Shown: piece by piece, positions 16,190-17,476 of the stretch | Layout: each line of letters starts with the position of its first letter | How positions within the stretch are numbered: position 1 is the first letter of the stretch | Assembly (NCBI GenBank): GCA_002068715.1 | Contig: MWAR01000140.1 | Coordinates: 1-17,476, forward strand | Reading direction: 5' to 3' | From: a bacterium ADurb.Bin374 | Lineage (GTDB): Bacteria; Riflebacteria; Ozemobacteria; Ozemobacterales; Ozemobacteraceae | Length of the DNA: 17,476 nt | Translations under genes and position numbers: made by a program | Notes under the pieces: model-generated | The model's input: only the letters and a program-made list of their open reading frames with translations | Database searches by the model: none | What the model was told of the DNA's origin: nothing

Positions 16190-17476
16190 ATGCAACAGGT
16201 CACTGCACCTATTCACCCGTCTGAACCCACGAAAGGGGAAACTGTTGTGGACGAGTCCGCCCTGACGTATCTCAAACTCTGCGAAGAGCCGGTGAAGGGC
16301 CTTCGGCTCATCGCCAAGGAGTTCAACATCCTCGGCGCAGAGAAAATGAAAAAGGATCAGATGATCCGGGCCATTCTCCGCGAGCATCTGAACCGCCAGG
16401 GCCTCGCCCTCTCGGAAGGCACGCTCGAGATCCTGCCGGACGGCTACGGGTTCATCCGCACCCGCAGTTATATCCAGAACGACGACGACGTCTACGTTTC
16501 GCCGTCGCAGCTCAAGCGGTTCGGCCTCATGAACGGCGACCACGTCATCGCCCAGGTGCGCCTGCCGAAAGACGACGAGAGTTATCATTCGCTCCTTCGC
16601 ATCGAAGCCGTGAACGGCGTCAGCCTCGAGCAGCTGTCGAAGCGCATGAACTTCGAGGACGGCGTGCCGGTCTTTCCGACGAACCGGTTCACGCTCGAGG
16701 GCAGTGACCTCGACACGTCGATGCGAGTCTTCGATCTCATCTGCCCCATCGGAAAAGGTCAGCGCGGCCTGATCGTCGCTCCGCCGAAAGCGGGCAAGAC
16801 GGTCCTGCTCAAGAAGCTCGCCAACGCGATCATCGCGAACCATCCCGAAGTTCTGATGCTGATCCTGCTGATCGACGAACGGCCGGAAGAAGTCACCGAC
16901 ATGCGCCGTTCGGTCGATGCCGAAGTCGTCGCATCGACATTCGACGAGCATATCAGCCACCATATAAAGGTTTCCGAGCTGCTCCTGGAAAAGGCGAAGC
17001 GGTACGTCGAGCTTGGGCGCGACGTCGTGATCCTGCTCGACTCGATCACGCGCCTGGCCCGCGCCTACAACATCTCGGTCCCCTCGGCCGGCCAGACCCT
17101 CACCGGCGGAGTCAACCCGTTCGCCCTCCACAAGCCCAAGCGGTTCCTGGGCGCGGCCCGCCAGATCGAGGGGGGCGGCAGCCTGACGGTTATCGCCACG
17201 GCGTTGATCGACACCGGCTCGAAGATGGACGAAGTCATCTTCGAGGAGTTCAAGGGCACCGGCAACATGGAGCTGCATCTCGACCGCAAGCTGTTCAACA
17301 AGCGCGTCTTCCCCTGCATCGACGTGAAGATGTCGGGCACCCGCAAGGAAGAGCTGCTGATGAACGCCGAAGACCTCAACAAGGTCATCATCCTGCGGCG
17401 GGCCTTCGAGGAGAAGGGCAACCAGGAAGTCATCGAAATGCTCGTGAAGAGCATCTCCGCCACGAAGAGCAACGCC
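16190..17476 (+). CDS. rho: Transcription termination factor Rho (3' end outside window)
   Basis: 429 residues are present and the frame is open to the window edge; E. coli Rho has 419, so only a few residues and the stop are missing. The N-terminal helical part has YLKLCEEPVKGLRLIAKEF. The RNA-binding cold-shock-like domain has LPDGYGFIRT (82-91) and DDVYVSPSQLKRFGL. The ATPase core has the P-loop VAPPKAGKT (196-204), DERPEEVTDM (229-238), Walker B DVVILLDSITRLARAYN, and SLTVIATALIDTGSKMDEVI then FEEFKGTGNMELHL. Differences from common Rho sequences are DEHISHH (252-258) for DEPxxRH and GQTLTGGVN (301-309) for GK-LTGGVD in the Q-loop. GGAAGG precedes ATG 16190 at good spacing. A housekeeping gene, possibly transcribed together with the flagellar genes. 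Confidence 0.97.
   Translation, partial: MQQVTAPIHPSEPTKGETVVDESALTYLKLCEEPVKGLRLIAKEFNILGAEKMKKDQMIRAILREHLNRQGLALSEGTLEILPDGYGFIRTRSYIQNDDDVYVSPSQLKRFGLMNGDHVIAQVRLPKDDESYHSLLRIEAVNGVSLEQLSKRMNFEDGVPVFPTNRFTLEGSDLDTSMRVFDLICPIGKGQRGLIVAPPKAGKTVLLKKLANAIIANHPEVLMLILLIDERPEEVTDMRRSVDAEVVASTFDEHISHHIKVSELLLEKAKRYVELGRDVVILLDSITRLARAYNISVPSAGQTLTGGVNPFALHKPKRFLGAARQIEGGGSLTVIATALIDTGSKMDEVIFEEFKGTGNMELHLDRKLFNKRVFPCIDVKMSGTRKEELLMNAEDLNKVIILRRAFEEKGNQEVIEMLVKSISATKSNA

Noticed and set aside
15046..16203. 385-codon minus-strand frame
   Set aside because: Antisense to the TPR and flgJ genes; composition is typical of shadow frames.

Overview
The window appears to join two unrelated genomes. Bases 1 to about 3,830 look like a high-GC actinobacterium, probably Acidimicrobiia-like. 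They hold the C-terminal part of a Rel (p)ppGpp synthetase/hydrolase with actinobacterial-style sequence and a large lipoprotein with six PKD domains, a MopE-type metal-binding motif and a glycine-rich end. From about 3,840 on, the genes belong to a diderm, flagellated and probably piliated bacterium. Evidence is an outer-membrane secretin with its PilP-like partner and the P-ring and L-ring flagellar proteins FlgI and FlgH, which monoderm actinobacteria do not build. I cannot place this second organism in a phylum from sequence alone. The change falls in a GGC/GGT repeat at 3784-3826, which suggests a metagenomic assembly chimera more than horizontal transfer.

Layout: 2-874 rel (partial); 1067-3835 PKD lipoprotein; 3844-5747 pilP-like and pilQ-like genes overlapping by 4 bp and closed by a strong intrinsic terminator; 5927-6928 CorA-family transporter; 7077-9289 on the minus strand, a DUF4434-type secreted protein followed by chorismate synthase aroC; 9290-9607 a non-coding gap with a REP-like palindrome; 9608-13597 DUF501 gene, flgF, flgG, flgA and flgH in one tight cluster; a terminator at 13616-13648; then flgI, a TPR protein, a short flgJ-type rod-binding gene and rho, which runs off the right edge.

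The flagellar genes cover the distal rod (FlgF, FlgG), the P-ring chaperone and P ring (FlgA, FlgI), the L ring (FlgH) and a rod-binding FlgJ without a muramidase domain. They would build the part of the hook-basal body that crosses peptidoglycan and outer membrane. The DUF501 gene overlaps flgF by ATGA and so is probably co-translated with it. The TPR protein lies between flgI and flgJ, has its own candidate promoter, and is a candidate flagellar accessory factor of unknown role.

Second anomaly: aroC lacks its start codon and about the first dozen residues, including the conserved GESHG histidine. The upstream DUF4434 gene runs out of frame straight into it. This is either a real small deletion or another assembly error. 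I found no CRISPR array, tRNA, rRNA, insertion sequence or defence system, and no clearly new multi-gene system. The most notable points are the chimeric junction, the aroC lesion, the DUF501-flgF coupling and several variant motifs (CorA GMS, Rho Q-loop, split FlgA SAF domain).
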